DNA from: Mycobacterium gordonae
Lineage (GTDB): Bacteria; Actinomycetota; Actinomycetes; Mycobacteriales; Mycobacteriaceae
Direction of reading: 5' to 3'
DNA: 40,241 bases
Assembly: GCF_001417955.2 (NCBI RefSeq)
Contig: NZ_LKTM01000344.1
Coordinates: 1 to 40,241 of the forward strand
Position numbers and translations under genes: made by a program. The notes beneath the pieces were generated by a model. The model was not told the origin of the DNA, did no database searches, and saw only the letters and a program-made list of their open reading frames with translations. Shown here in pieces: positions 17,051 to 24,623 of the stretch (position 1 is the stretch's first letter; every line of letters begins with the position of its first letter).

Positions 17051-17716
17051 TCAGCCGGGATTGGCGGCGGGTGCCCGAACGACCATCGGCACGGCCGGGA
17101 AGGCCCATGCCATCTCCGAGCGCGACTTGCGCAGCGCCGCCGTGCCGTAGCCCTTCTTGCGGTGCTCGGGGTGGATCCAAATCCTGACGTTCACCTCACC
17201 GTTCAGCAGTTCGCCGAACACCATGCCGACCTTCTCACCGGAATCGACGGCAACGAACCACACGGCCTCTTCGTCGTGCAGACGCTTGAGCGCCTTGCTG
17301 ATCTCGTCGTCGATGCTGCCGGCCGGAGCGCCGGATCCGTCGCCGGCAAACTTGATCTCGTCGGTGCGGGTGGTGAAAATGTCACGGTCCTCGGCAGCGG
17401 AGAAGGGCCGCAGCTCGAGAGTCTCCCCCGAACTTGCCGGCCGGTCGCCGAGGGCGAAGCTGAGTTGGTTGTTCAGGTCGTCGAGCTCCGCGAGGATCTT
17501 CGCGCGCGCGTCCTGGGTCAGCTGTTCGAAGGACATACTCATCACGGCTTCAGCAGCCAGATGCGAGGTACCCAGCAGCGCGACGATCGCCTCGACCGCC
17601 GCCGGCTTGTTCTTGGCCTCGACAATGGCATCAGCGACCTCGTGCCGGCGCTCCAACGCGGCAAGCAAAGCGTCTGCGATCTCTCGACGGGCTGCGGTCT
17701 GGTCGTGGTCAGTCAT
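17051..17716 (-). CDS. GNAT N-acetyltransferase with GyrA-like N-terminal segment (Rv0730-like)
   Basis: The 221 residues end in a GNAT domain (about 100-221) with VWFVAVDSGEKVGMVFGEL, the acetyl-CoA loop RKKGYGTAAL and a HPEHR block. Residues about 20-85 (VEAIVALLGTSHLAAEAVMS, then a charged helix AKILAELDDLNNQL) resemble the coiled-coil tower of DNA gyrase subunit A / ParC, which is unexpected in an acetyltransferase. ATG at 17716 has a -10-like TACGCT ending 6 nt upstream, although the gene also lies only 41 bp after xylB on the same strand, as Rv0729-Rv0730 do. The acetyl acceptor is unknown. Confidence 0.85.
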   Translation of the reverse strand: MTDHDQTAARREIADALLAALERRHEVADAIVEAKNKPAAVEAIVALLGTSHLAAEAVMSMSFEQLTQDARAKILAELDDLNNQLSFALGDRPASSGETLELRPFSAAEDRDIFTTRTDEIKFAGDGSGAPAGSIDDEISKALKRLHDEEAVWFVAVDSGEKVGMVFGELLNGEVNVRIWIHPEHRKKGYGTAALRKSRSEMAWAFPAVPMVVRAPAANPG

Positions 17717-17722
17717 TGCACT

Positions 17723-17728
17723 AGCGTA
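17723..17728 (-). promoter_or_regulatory. -10-like box before the GNAT gene
   Basis: The minus strand reads TACGCT, 6 nt, then ATG at 17716. It fits a leaderless TANNNT layout with a 6-nt spacer. The gene may also be read through from xylB. Confidence 0.35.
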
Positions 17729-17757
17729 GAACGACGGACGCGTGAACGCGCCATCAG

Positions 17758-19095
17758 TCAGGCCAATCGCGATCCGCTGAGCTCCAGGAAGCGCCGGTAC
17801 CTGTCCTTCGTCGGCCGCACCCAGTCAGGACGCGGTTCGACGACCCGCTCAACCGCGGCCCAGCGGGCCGCGTCGGTGATCACCGATTCCAGTCCCACCG
17901 CCATCCGCGCGAGAAACGCAGCGCCCAGCGCCGCCCCCTCGGCGACCGCGGACACCTCGACGGGCCGACCGGTCGCGTCGGCAATGGCCTGCATCCACGG
18001 TTGGACGCGGGTCCCGCCGCCGCAGGCGATGATGCGACGCACCGGCGCGCCGCTCAACTCGAGGATCTGCCGGACCACGAAGCCCGACGCCTCGTAGGCG
18101 GCCCGCCGCACGGATGCGGCGTCCTGGGTGAGATCGACGCCGTGCAGGGCCGCGCGCCGATCGGGGTCGTGGAACGGCGTGCGTTCACCGCGGATGTAGG
18201 GCAACCACACCGGCACCCGCCGCGGGTCGGAATTGAGCGAATCAGCTTGCGCAACAACATGATCCATCCAACCGAGGAACAATCCGCCGGCATTGCTGGC
18301 CCCGCCGATCTGGCTCTTTCCCACCGCGGTGTGCGGAATCGTCCACAACCCGGGTACCTGGCGGGCTTCGGGAACGGTGATCCAGACAATCAGGGTGGTG
18401 CCGCACAGGACGAGGACGTCGCCGTCGTGATCGGCACCGGCGACGATCTGCTCGCACAGGGCGTCGATGGCGCCGGTCGCCAGCACCGCCGCTGTTCCCC
18501 GGACCTGTCCCACCGGTTTGCCGAACGTCTCGACGCGCGGCATCTGATCGACCGTGGCACCGCAGTCGGCGAGGGCCGCCGCATTCCAACCCGTCCCGTC
18601 GAAAAGTGGCAGCGAGGTGATCGCGGTGGCAAAGTCGATCACCGCTTCGCCCGCCAGCGAGTGATTTGCGACGGCGGGCGCCGGCCAGTACCCCGCGGCG
18701 CCAGGGGCCGCCGCGGCCGTCCAGCGCAGGAACTCGGCGGCCTCGCCCACGGCGGGCACGGGTTGCTCCGCGGCGTCGGGCACCCGGCCGCGGCTGTCGC
18801 CGTACAGCAACCCCGGGGTGAGGGGCCGGCCTTCGGCGTCGACAGCGGTCAGAGACGGCACCATCGACGACACGGCCACCGCTTTGGCGCCTGGCCGGTT
18901 CAGCCGGCGCAGCGCCGTGAGGGGTCCCTCCCGCCAGGCTTCTTCTGCGTTGTGCTCCAGCCGGTCGGGGGCCGGGACCAGCAGCTGATGCGGAATGCGC
19001 GCCCGCGCGTGCACCCGGCCGCTTTCGTCGACCGCCACCGCCTTCGCCGCCGTCGTGCCGACGTCGATGCCGATTGTGACGTCTTCGCGTGACAC
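17758..19095 (-). CDS. xylB: FGGY-family carbohydrate kinase (xylulokinase-like)
   Basis: An ATP-dependent sugar kinase of 445 residues, annotated as D-xylulose kinase in M. tuberculosis (Rv0729). Seen are the N-terminal phosphate motif IGIDVGTTAAKAVAVD, RGERTPFHDP, and the C-terminal FGGY block with IIACGGGTRVQPWMQAIAD and AEGAALGAAFLA. The real substrate is unproven; the neighbours serA2 and fucA suggest a pentulose or related sugar. The open frame runs upstream to 20076, but that part is antisense to serA2. GTG at 19095 is favoured by TACCGT ending 7 nt before it; GTG 19104 is an alternative. It is divergent from serA2 with about 30 bp between starts. Confidence 0.9.
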   Translation of the reverse strand: MSREDVTIGIDVGTTAAKAVAVDESGRVHARARIPHQLLVPAPDRLEHNAEEAWREGPLTALRRLNRPGAKAVAVSSMVPSLTAVDAEGRPLTPGLLYGDSRGRVPDAAEQPVPAVGEAAEFLRWTAAAAPGAAGYWPAPAVANHSLAGEAVIDFATAITSLPLFDGTGWNAAALADCGATVDQMPRVETFGKPVGQVRGTAAVLATGAIDALCEQIVAGADHDGDVLVLCGTTLIVWITVPEARQVPGLWTIPHTAVGKSQIGGASNAGGLFLGWMDHVVAQADSLNSDPRRVPVWLPYIRGERTPFHDPDRRAALHGVDLTQDAASVRRAAYEASGFVVRQILELSGAPVRRIIACGGGTRVQPWMQAIADATGRPVEVSAVAEGAALGAAFLARMAVGLESVITDAARWAAVERVVEPRPDWVRPTKDRYRRFLELSGSRLA

Positions 19096-19102
19096 GGGCG
19101 CC

Positions 19103-19108
19103 ACGGTA
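19103..19108 (-). promoter_or_regulatory. -10 box of xylB, leaderless type
   Basis: The minus strand reads TACCGT, 7 nt, then GTG at 19095. It supports this start over the in-frame GTG at 19104. Confidence 0.45.
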
Positions 19109-19125
19109 CGCCAGCATTGGGTTTC

Positions 19126-20106
19126 GTGACATCTCGACCACGTGCCCTGGTGACGGCCCCGCTGCGCGGCCCGGGGTTCGCCAAGCTCGCGGAACTTGCC
19201 GACGTGGTCTACGACCCCTGGATAGAACAGACGCCGCTGCGCATCTACAACGCCGGACAACTGGCCGAGCGGATCACCGCCGAGTCCGCCGATATCGTTG
19301 TGGTGGAGAGTGATTCGGTGAAAGGGCCGGTGTTCGAGTTGGGGCTGCGGGCGATCGCGGCAACCCGGGGCGACCCCAACAACGTCGACGTCGCCGGTGC
19401 CACGGCGGCCGGCATCCCGGTGCTCAACACCCCGGCCCGCAATGCCGACGCGGTCGCGGAGATGACGGTCGCGCTGCTGCTCGCGGCCACCCGCCGGCTG
19501 GTCGCTGCCGACGCGGATGTGCGCAGCGGCAACATCTTTCGTGACGGCAGCATCCCCTATCAGCGGTTCCGCGGCTGGGAGATCGCCGGGCTCACGGCCG
19601 GGCTGGTGGGCCTGGGCGCTGTCGGCCGGGCGACCCAGTGGCGGCTGTCGGGGCTGGGCCTGCGGGTCATCGCGCACGATCCGTACTGCGACGACGCCCA
19701 CCACACGCTGGAGCAGCTGCTGGCCGAGTCCGACGTCGTCTCCCTGCACGCACCGGTCACCGACGACACCGTCGGGATGATCGGAGCGCAACAGTTTGCG
19801 GCGATGCGCGACGGCGTCGTGTTCCTCAATTCCGCGCGGGCCCAGCTGCACGACACCGACGCCCTGGTCGGCGCGCTGCAGACCGGCAAGGTGGCGGCGG
19901 CGGGCCTGGACCACTTCGCCGGCGAATGGCTGCCCGCCGATCACCCGCTGACCACGATGCCCAACGTCGTGCTGACCCCGCACATCGGCGGCGCCACATG
20001 GAACACTGAGGCACGGCAGGCACAGCTGGTCGCCGACGATCTGGAAGCGCTGCTGTCCGGCGGGAGGCCCGCCCATATCGTCAACCCGGAGGTGCTGGGC
20101 TCATGA
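19126..20106 (+). CDS. serA2: D-3-phosphoglycerate dehydrogenase-like D-2-hydroxyacid dehydrogenase
   Basis: An NAD-dependent dehydrogenase of the D-isomer 2-hydroxyacid family, 326 residues, the same length as M. tuberculosis SerA2 (Rv0728c). Seen are the Rossmann motif GLVGLGAVGRATQW, then LNSARAQL with the substrate Arg, and TPHIGGAT with the catalytic His. It lacks the ACT/regulatory tail of SerA1, so a role in serine synthesis is doubtful. The location beside fucA and xylB suggests sugar-acid or polyol catabolism (inference). The start is GTG 19126; a TTG at 19117 is in frame. fucA begins inside its stop (ATGA overlap). Confidence 0.9.
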   Translation: MTSRPRALVTAPLRGPGFAKLAELADVVYDPWIEQTPLRIYNAGQLAERITAESADIVVVESDSVKGPVFELGLRAIAATRGDPNNVDVAGATAAGIPVLNTPARNADAVAEMTVALLLAATRRLVAADADVRSGNIFRDGSIPYQRFRGWEIAGLTAGLVGLGAVGRATQWRLSGLGLRVIAHDPYCDDAHHTLEQLLAESDVVSLHAPVTDDTVGMIGAQQFAAMRDGVVFLNSARAQLHDTDALVGALQTGKVAAAGLDHFAGEWLPADHPLTTMPNVVLTPHIGGATWNTEARQAQLVADDLEALLSGGRPAHIVNPEVLGS

Positions 20107-20753
20107 AATTCGTTGAGAACGCGGAAGACGCCGTGCTGGCGGCGGCCAAGGACATGCTGCGCCGCGGTCTGGTGGAGGGCACCGCAGGCAACATCTCGGC
20201 GCGACGCTCCGACGGCAACCTGGTGATCACGCCCTCATCGGTCGACTACGCAGACATGGCCCTCGATGACTTGGTCCTGGTGGACCCCGACGGCGGCGTG
20301 CTGCAGGCGAAGGACGGGCGCATGCCCTCGACCGAGATGCAGCTACACCTGGCCTGCTATCAGGCGTTCGACGACATCGGCAGCGTCATCCACAGCCACC
20401 CGGTGTGGGCCACCATGTTCGCCGTCGCTCATCAGCCGATCCCGGCCTGCATCGACGAGTTCGCGGTGTACTGCGGCGGCGACGTGCGCTGCGCCGAGTA
20501 CGCCGCATCGGGTAGTCCCGACGTCGGCGCCAACGCGGTCAAGGCACTGGAAGGACGGGGCGCCGCCCTGATCGCCAACCACGGCCTGGTGGCCGTGGGC
20601 CCGCGTCCCGATAAGGTGATGCACATCACCGCACTGGTCGAGCGCACGGCGCAAATCGCCTGGGGCGCAAGGGCACTCGGTGGATATGTGCCGGTTCCCG
20701 AGGAAGTGAACCGCAACTTCGCCGGTGTGTACACCTACCTGCGCAGTCTCTGA
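20103..20753 (+). CDS. fucA: Class II aldolase (L-fuculose-phosphate aldolase-like)
   Basis: A zinc-dependent class II aldolase/adducin-fold protein of 216 residues that cleaves ketose phosphates. Seen are GNISARRSDGNLVITPS, the Glu in PSTEMQLH, the zinc histidines in VIHSHPVW and the third His in ANHGLVAVG. ATG at 20103 overlaps the serA2 stop by 4 bp, so the two are translationally coupled. It matches Rv0727c. With the divergent kinase xylB it would make a kinase-aldolase pathway: the kinase phosphorylates a ketose and the aldolase splits it to DHAP plus an aldehyde. The sugar is not known. Confidence 0.92.
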   Translation: MKFVENAEDAVLAAAKDMLRRGLVEGTAGNISARRSDGNLVITPSSVDYADMALDDLVLVDPDGGVLQAKDGRMPSTEMQLHLACYQAFDDIGSVIHSHPVWATMFAVAHQPIPACIDEFAVYCGGDVRCAEYAASGSPDVGANAVKALEGRGAALIANHGLVAVGPRPDKVMHITALVERTAQIAWGARALGGYVPVPEEVNRNFAGVYTYLRSL

Positions 20754-20824
20754 CGCCGTCATGCGCCCATTGTGAATTCTGCGACGCGACGCGCCGTGGA
20801 TACGTCGCCTGTTTCACACCCGCC

Positions 20825-20832
20825 GAGGAGGA
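20825..20832 (+). promoter_or_regulatory. Strong ribosome binding site of the MBL hydrolase
   Basis: GAGGAGGA lies 4 nt before the ATG at 20837. It selects this ATG over the adjacent in-frame TTG at 20834. Confidence 0.7.
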
Positions 20833-20836
20833 ATTG

Positions 20837-21748
20837 ATGGCTGCGGTTGAACTGGGACGCGCCACCGTGAAGCGGGTGCTGGAGTTGCGGTTCGACCTGC
20901 CGACCCGCGCCTTCCCGCACACGCCGCCCGCCGGGTGGCGCGACAATGCCGACCTGTTGGCGCCCGATTTCTTCGACCCCGATACCGATCAGTGGCACAT
21001 CGCGATCCAGAGCTGGGTCATCGAGGTCGACGGACTGACCGTCGTCGTGGACACCGGCGTCGGCAACGACCGGACCCGTCCGCAGATGCCGCCGCTGGAC
21101 CACTTGAAAACCGGCTATCTGGCGGCGCTGCAATCGGCCGGCGTCGACCGCACCGCTGTCGACGTCGTGGTCAACACCCACGTCCACTCCGATCACGTCG
21201 GATGGAACACCATGCTGCACGACGGCGCGTGGTTGCCGACGTTCCCGAACGCCCGATACCTGGTCCCGGAACCCGACTACCGCCACTTTCACCCGGACGG
21301 GGCAGCGGCACAACAGAATCCGCGCACCGAAGATGAGGAGCTGCAGCAGCGCGGCAACCGGCTGGTGTTCGAGGACAGCGTCCTGCCCGTGGATGCCCAG
21401 ATCGTCCAATGGTCGGAGAACTTCGAGATCAGTCCCTCGCTGCGGTTACGCCCCGCGCCGGGACACACTCCCGGCTCCTCGGTGCTCTGGCTCGACGCGG
21501 GCCGTCCGGCGGTCTTCGTCGGCGACCTCACCCACAACCCCATACAGGTGCGCCGCCCCGACGACCCCTGCGCCTTCGACATCGACCAGGCTGCGGCCGC
21601 CGTCACTCGCCGCCGGATCTTCTCCGAAGCCGCCGCGTCCGGTGCGGCCGTCGTACCCGCGCACTACCCCGGACACGGGGGTGCCACGCTGCGCGCCGTG
21701 GCCGACCGGTTCGAGATCGACCACTGGCTGGACATCGAGCCGCTTTAG
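20837..21748 (+). CDS. Metallo-beta-lactamase-fold hydrolase
   Basis: The 303-residue protein has the two-metal motif H115-V-H117-S-D119-H120 (NTHVHSDHVGW), then a His in RPAPGHTPGS, the Asp in VFVGDLTHNP and a late His in VPAHYPGHG. The layout is that of lactonase/glyoxalase-like MBL enzymes. No signal peptide is seen. It stands 83 bp after fucA with its own strong ribosome binding site, so it may be co-transcribed or separate. Its stop overlaps the convergent P450 gene by 4 bp. The substrate is unknown; a lactone or thioester is plausible. Confidence 0.88.
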   Translation: MAAVELGRATVKRVLELRFDLPTRAFPHTPPAGWRDNADLLAPDFFDPDTDQWHIAIQSWVIEVDGLTVVVDTGVGNDRTRPQMPPLDHLKTGYLAALQSAGVDRTAVDVVVNTHVHSDHVGWNTMLHDGAWLPTFPNARYLVPEPDYRHFHPDGAAAQQNPRTEDEELQQRGNRLVFEDSVLPVDAQIVQWSENFEISPSLRLRPAPGHTPGSSVLWLDAGRPAVFVGDLTHNPIQVRRPDDPCAFDIDQAAAAVTRRRIFSEAAASGAAVVPAHYPGHGGATLRAVADRFEIDHWLDIEPL

Positions 21749-22971
21749 CTCAAGGTCACCGGCACGGATTCGTACACGGTCATGTTGTTGGCCAGGTGTG
21801 GTAGCCGTAGCCTGGGCTCGCCCAGTTCAATGTTGTTGGTGGGCAGCAAAATCTCGTCGAGCGCCGCCCTCACCTCCGCCCGGGCCAGCATCGCCCCCAG
21901 GCAGTGATGGGCGCCGCCGCCGCCGAAAGACTGATGCGGGTTGGGATCACGACTGATGTCGAAGCGGTAAGGGTCGGTGAAGACGTCCTCGTCGCGGTTG
22001 GCCGAACGCAGCATGGTGACCACCCGTGCGCCCTCCGGAATCATGGTGTCGCCCAGCACCACGTCCCTGGTCGCGCCACGCACCCAGAACATGATCGGCG
22101 TGGAGTAGCGGATCACCTCCTCGACCGCGGTGGGGCGCGCCTGCGGATCGTCGCGGTAGCGCGCCGTCTGGTCCGGATTGGCCACGAACGCGCGGATGCC
22201 GTCGCACAACGCATTTCGGGTGGTGTCCGCCCCGGCCAGGCCGAGAATGAAGAAGAAGATCTCCAGCTCGTTGGCGGGCAGCAGAAAGCTCTCCCCCGAT
22301 TCCGCGGTGATCTCCGTGGTGCACAGCGCGCTCCAGATGTCGTCCACGGGATGTTGACGTTTATGGGCGGTCAGCTCGCTGGCGTATTGGAACAACTCGA
22401 GGAAAGGCATCACGTCGTCGCCGTCGGGGACCGACAGTTGCCCGCCGGCGGTCTTGAGCACTTTGTCGATCAGTTCGAACACGCGCGGCCGGTCGGCCCC
22501 GGGTATCCCGACGATATCCCCGATCACCGAAATCGGCAGTCCCGCAGCCAGATCGACGAATTCACCCCCGCCATCGCGTAACAACACGCCGGCCATGTCC
22601 TTGGCGCGGGCACGAATGCCGTCCTCCAGCTTGGCCACGGCGCGCGGCGTGAAGGCGCGTGTGATGACTCTGCGGCGAATGGTGTGATCCGGTGGATCCA
22701 GACTCACGATGGCCGGATACGCGTCGAACAGCGGCACATCCTGGATGAGCGGTCCTCGGGTGGCGGTGAACGACTCGTGATCGCGATGCACCCGCGCGAC
22801 GTCGGTGTGTCTGGTGCACACCCAGAATTCGCGGCCGACAGCCGATTTGACGTCGTCGGTGAGTTCCTGGTGGAACACGGGGGTACCGGCCCGCAACTGC
22901 GCGAACAATGCGTCGGGAAACTCCGACGCCCACAATTCGGGGTCGGCGAGGTCGATCACCGTATCCGTCAT
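21745..22971 (-). CDS. Cytochrome P450 (TetR-linked)
   Basis: A bacterial class I P450 of 408 residues. Seen are the I-helix AGADTT at 246-251, the K-helix E285-VI-R288, the meander HQSFGGGGAHHCLG with haem ligand C357, and the substrate-side DPPDHTIRRRV. ATG at 22971 overlaps the TetR stop (22968), so it is coupled to the regulator. The twin operator upstream should then control both. The N-terminus has no membrane anchor. It resembles mycobacterial sterol/terpene-type P450s in general shape, but the substrate is not deducible. No ferredoxin gene is adjacent. Confidence 0.93.
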   Translation of the reverse strand: MTDTVIDLADPELWASEFPDALFAQLRAGTPVFHQELTDDVKSAVGREFWVCTRHTDVARVHRDHESFTATRGPLIQDVPLFDAYPAIVSLDPPDHTIRRRVITRAFTPRAVAKLEDGIRARAKDMAGVLLRDGGGEFVDLAAGLPISVIGDIVGIPGADRPRVFELIDKVLKTAGGQLSVPDGDDVMPFLELFQYASELTAHKRQHPVDDIWSALCTTEITAESGESFLLPANELEIFFFILGLAGADTTRNALCDGIRAFVANPDQTARYRDDPQARPTAVEEVIRYSTPIMFWVRGATRDVVLGDTMIPEGARVVTMLRSANRDEDVFTDPYRFDISRDPNPHQSFGGGGAHHCLGAMLARAEVRAALDEILLPTNNIELGEPRLRLPHLANNMTVYESVPVTLS

Positions 22972-23522
22972 GAAGCCCCCTTGATCTCGTTGCGCAGGCC
23001 GCTCAGGATCAGGCGCAAGCCGTAGGAGAACATCCCGTCGCTGGGCCCGTCGCCGGTGCGGCGGAGATGTTCAAGCTGCACCGAACCCAGCAGGTGCACG
23101 TACAGCGCAGCGTGCGCCGCCTCGAAATGCTCAGCCCGCAAACCTGCTTCGTGCAGGATGCGGCGGGTCGCCCGGTCCATCTCGGTTGCCGCCGCGGTGT
23201 GCGGATGCCCCTGCAGCAGCCCGGCGATCCCCGGGACCTCGACAAGCACCTGCCAGGCGTTCATATAGAGCGCAACCAGCCGGGATTCCCAGTCGCCCTG
23301 CTGTGGCACCTCGATCTGCGCCAGTACCGATTCGATCAGCAGATCGAGCAGTTCGGATTTGTCGCGGACGTGGTAGTACACCGAGGACGGCCGGGTGCCC
23401 GCTTCGGCAGCCAACTCCCGCATCGTCACCTTGTGCACGCCGACGCGTTTGGCCAGTTGCCACAGGTGCTTGGTCAGATGCTCGCGATCCAGAGCGCCGT
23501 AGCGCAGTACCGGCGCCTCCAT
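22968..23522 (-). CDS. TetR-family repressor
   Basis: The 184 residues start at ATG 23522 (M-EAPVLRYGALDREH); the open frame runs 19 codons further but through the operator region. The helix-turn-helix is TMRELAAEAGTRPSSVYYHV. The C-terminal ligand domain has the TetR-like HFEAAHAALYVHLLGS. GGGGGCGGC precedes the start. It is followed by the P450 gene with overlapping stop and start. Two palindromes GAACANTGTTC lie 15-42 bp upstream, and the regulator probably binds them to repress itself, the P450 and the divergent reductase. The ligand is unknown. Confidence 0.9.
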   Translation of the reverse strand: MEAPVLRYGALDREHLTKHLWQLAKRVGVHKVTMRELAAEAGTRPSSVYYHVRDKSELLDLLIESVLAQIEVPQQGDWESRLVALYMNAWQVLVEVPGIAGLLQGHPHTAAATEMDRATRRILHEAGLRAEHFEAAHAALYVHLLGSVQLEHLRRTGDGPSDGMFSYGLRLILSGLRNEIKGAS

Positions 23523-23535
23523 GCCGCCCCCATTT

Positions 23536-23565
23536 CGAACAATGTTCCGATTAGAACAGTGTTCG
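23536..23565. promoter_or_regulatory. Twin palindromic operator between TetR and the DapB-like gene
   Basis: GAACAATGTTC (23537-23547) and GAACAGTGTTC (23554-23564) are each a perfect 5-1-5 dyad and share the form GAACANTGTTC. Their centres are 17 bp apart. One copy lies in the spacer of the predicted TetR promoter. Confidence 0.75.
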
Positions 23566-23573
23566 AGTCGGGC

Positions 23574-23579
23574 TGTCAA
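23574..23579 (-). promoter_or_regulatory. Candidate -35 of the TetR-P450 promoter
   Basis: The minus strand has the consensus TTGACA. About 18 nt further lies TCTAAT, which sits between the two palindromes. A repressor on these sites would cover the spacer and the -10. Confidence 0.45.
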
Positions 23580-23591
23580 CGGTTACCGTTG
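23577..23591. promoter_or_regulatory. 15-bp dyad before the DapB-like gene
   Basis: CAACGGTTACCGTTG is a perfect 7-1-7 palindrome ending 3 bp before the ATG at 23595. It contains TACCGT (23584-23589), a possible -10 whose spacer to the ATG is 5 nt. It differs in sequence from the twin TetR palindromes. Confidence 0.45.
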
Positions 23592-23594
23592 GGC

Positions 23595-24623
23595 ATGCGG
23601 CAAGTCGTGCAATGGTCCACCGGCAATATCGGCAAGCGGGCGCTGGGCATCCTGCTCGACCGCGACGACCTGCACGTCGCGGGTGTCCATGCCTTCGGTG
23701 CCGACAAAGTCGGTTGCGACGCCGGTGTGCTGGCCGGCCGAGAACCCATCGGGTTGGCGGCAACCGACGATGTCGACGCCCTGCTGGACCTGGCGCCGGA
23801 TTGCGTGAACTACCTGCCGCGCCTGATCGACTACGAGTTGGTGGCCAGGATGCTGGGCCGCGGCATCAACGTCGTCACGACGGGTGATTTCCTGACCGGC
23901 AGCCACCATCCGACGGAGCGCGCGGCCCTCGAAGCGGCCGCCCGTTCCGGTGGCGCGACCTTCCTCGGCACCGGGTTCGAGCCCGGTTTCATCAACGTAG
24001 TGGCGGGTTTTCTCACCGGCGCGTGCCCTCGCGTGCGCAACGTCCGGTTGGCGGAGACGTTGGACTGCACGACCTATCCGGTGCGCGACGCCTGGCGGGT
24101 GCTGGGGTTCGGCAAGCCGCCGCGGCAACGGGTCACGCCGATCGACCCGGCCACCCAGCGGTTCGGCCTCGGGTACTTCGAAACGCTGGACATGGTGGCC
24201 GCCATGCTGGGCGCCGAACTCGACGGCAAGGAGGCATTCGTCGAAAACGCGGTGGTGAAGCAGGATTTGGATCTCGGCTGGACGACCTACGAGGCCGGTA
24301 CCGTGGGTGGCCAGCGCCGGACCTACCGAGGGTTGCGCAACGGGAGACCGGTGATTGAGCTGGCCATCTGTTGGACCATGAGCGGCGACGGGCTCGATCC
24401 GCAATGGGAGGATCCCGAGGGTTTCAGCATCGTGATCGATGGGGAGCCGTACGTCGACGCGACGATCCGCTTCGGGAAACCCGGACAGGACGCGATGACC
24501 GTGCTGATGGACAGCACCGCGGTCGCGGCTGTCAACGCCATCCCCTTCGTGTGCGAGGCGGCGCCGGGGGTTATGACGCCGATAGACCTGCCGATCACCG
24601 GATCATATGGGTCGCTGAACTAA
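23595..24623 (+). CDS. Dihydrodipicolinate reductase-like NAD(P)-dependent oxidoreductase
   Basis: The 342-residue protein has an N-terminal Rossmann fold (VVQWSTGNIGKRAL) of the DapB-like / 2,4-diaminopentanoate dehydrogenase type. INVVTTGDF and GTGFEPGFINV follow. Mycobacteria have several such proteins of unknown substrate, often beside P450 and TetR genes. It is longer than true DapB and is not expected to make lysine. ATG at 23595 is chosen; a TTG two codons earlier is in frame. It is divergent from TetR across the palindromic operator. Its stop overlaps that of the convergent AraC gene. Confidence 0.85.
   Translation: MRQVVQWSTGNIGKRALGILLDRDDLHVAGVHAFGADKVGCDAGVLAGREPIGLAATDDVDALLDLAPDCVNYLPRLIDYELVARMLGRGINVVTTGDFLTGSHHPTERAALEAAARSGGATFLGTGFEPGFINVVAGFLTGACPRVRNVRLAETLDCTTYPVRDAWRVLGFGKPPRQRVTPIDPATQRFGLGYFETLDMVAAMLGAELDGKEAFVENAVVKQDLDLGWTTYEAGTVGGQRRTYRGLRNGRPVIELAICWTMSGDGLDPQWEDPEGFSIVIDGEPYVDATIRFGKPGQDAMTVLMDSTAVAAVNAIPFVCEAAPGVMTPIDLPITGSYGSLN

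Noticed and set aside
17027..18097. 356-residue plus-strand frame across GNAT and xylB
   Set aside because: Antisense shadow crossing two genes, with no recognisable protein.
19096..20076. Upstream extension of xylB to 772 residues
   Set aside because: The added part is antisense to serA2; the FGGY kinase begins at VTIGIDVGTT.
20759..21409. 216-residue minus-strand frame under the MBL gene
   Set aside because: Opposite to a gene with a strong ribosome site and intact HxHxDH motif.
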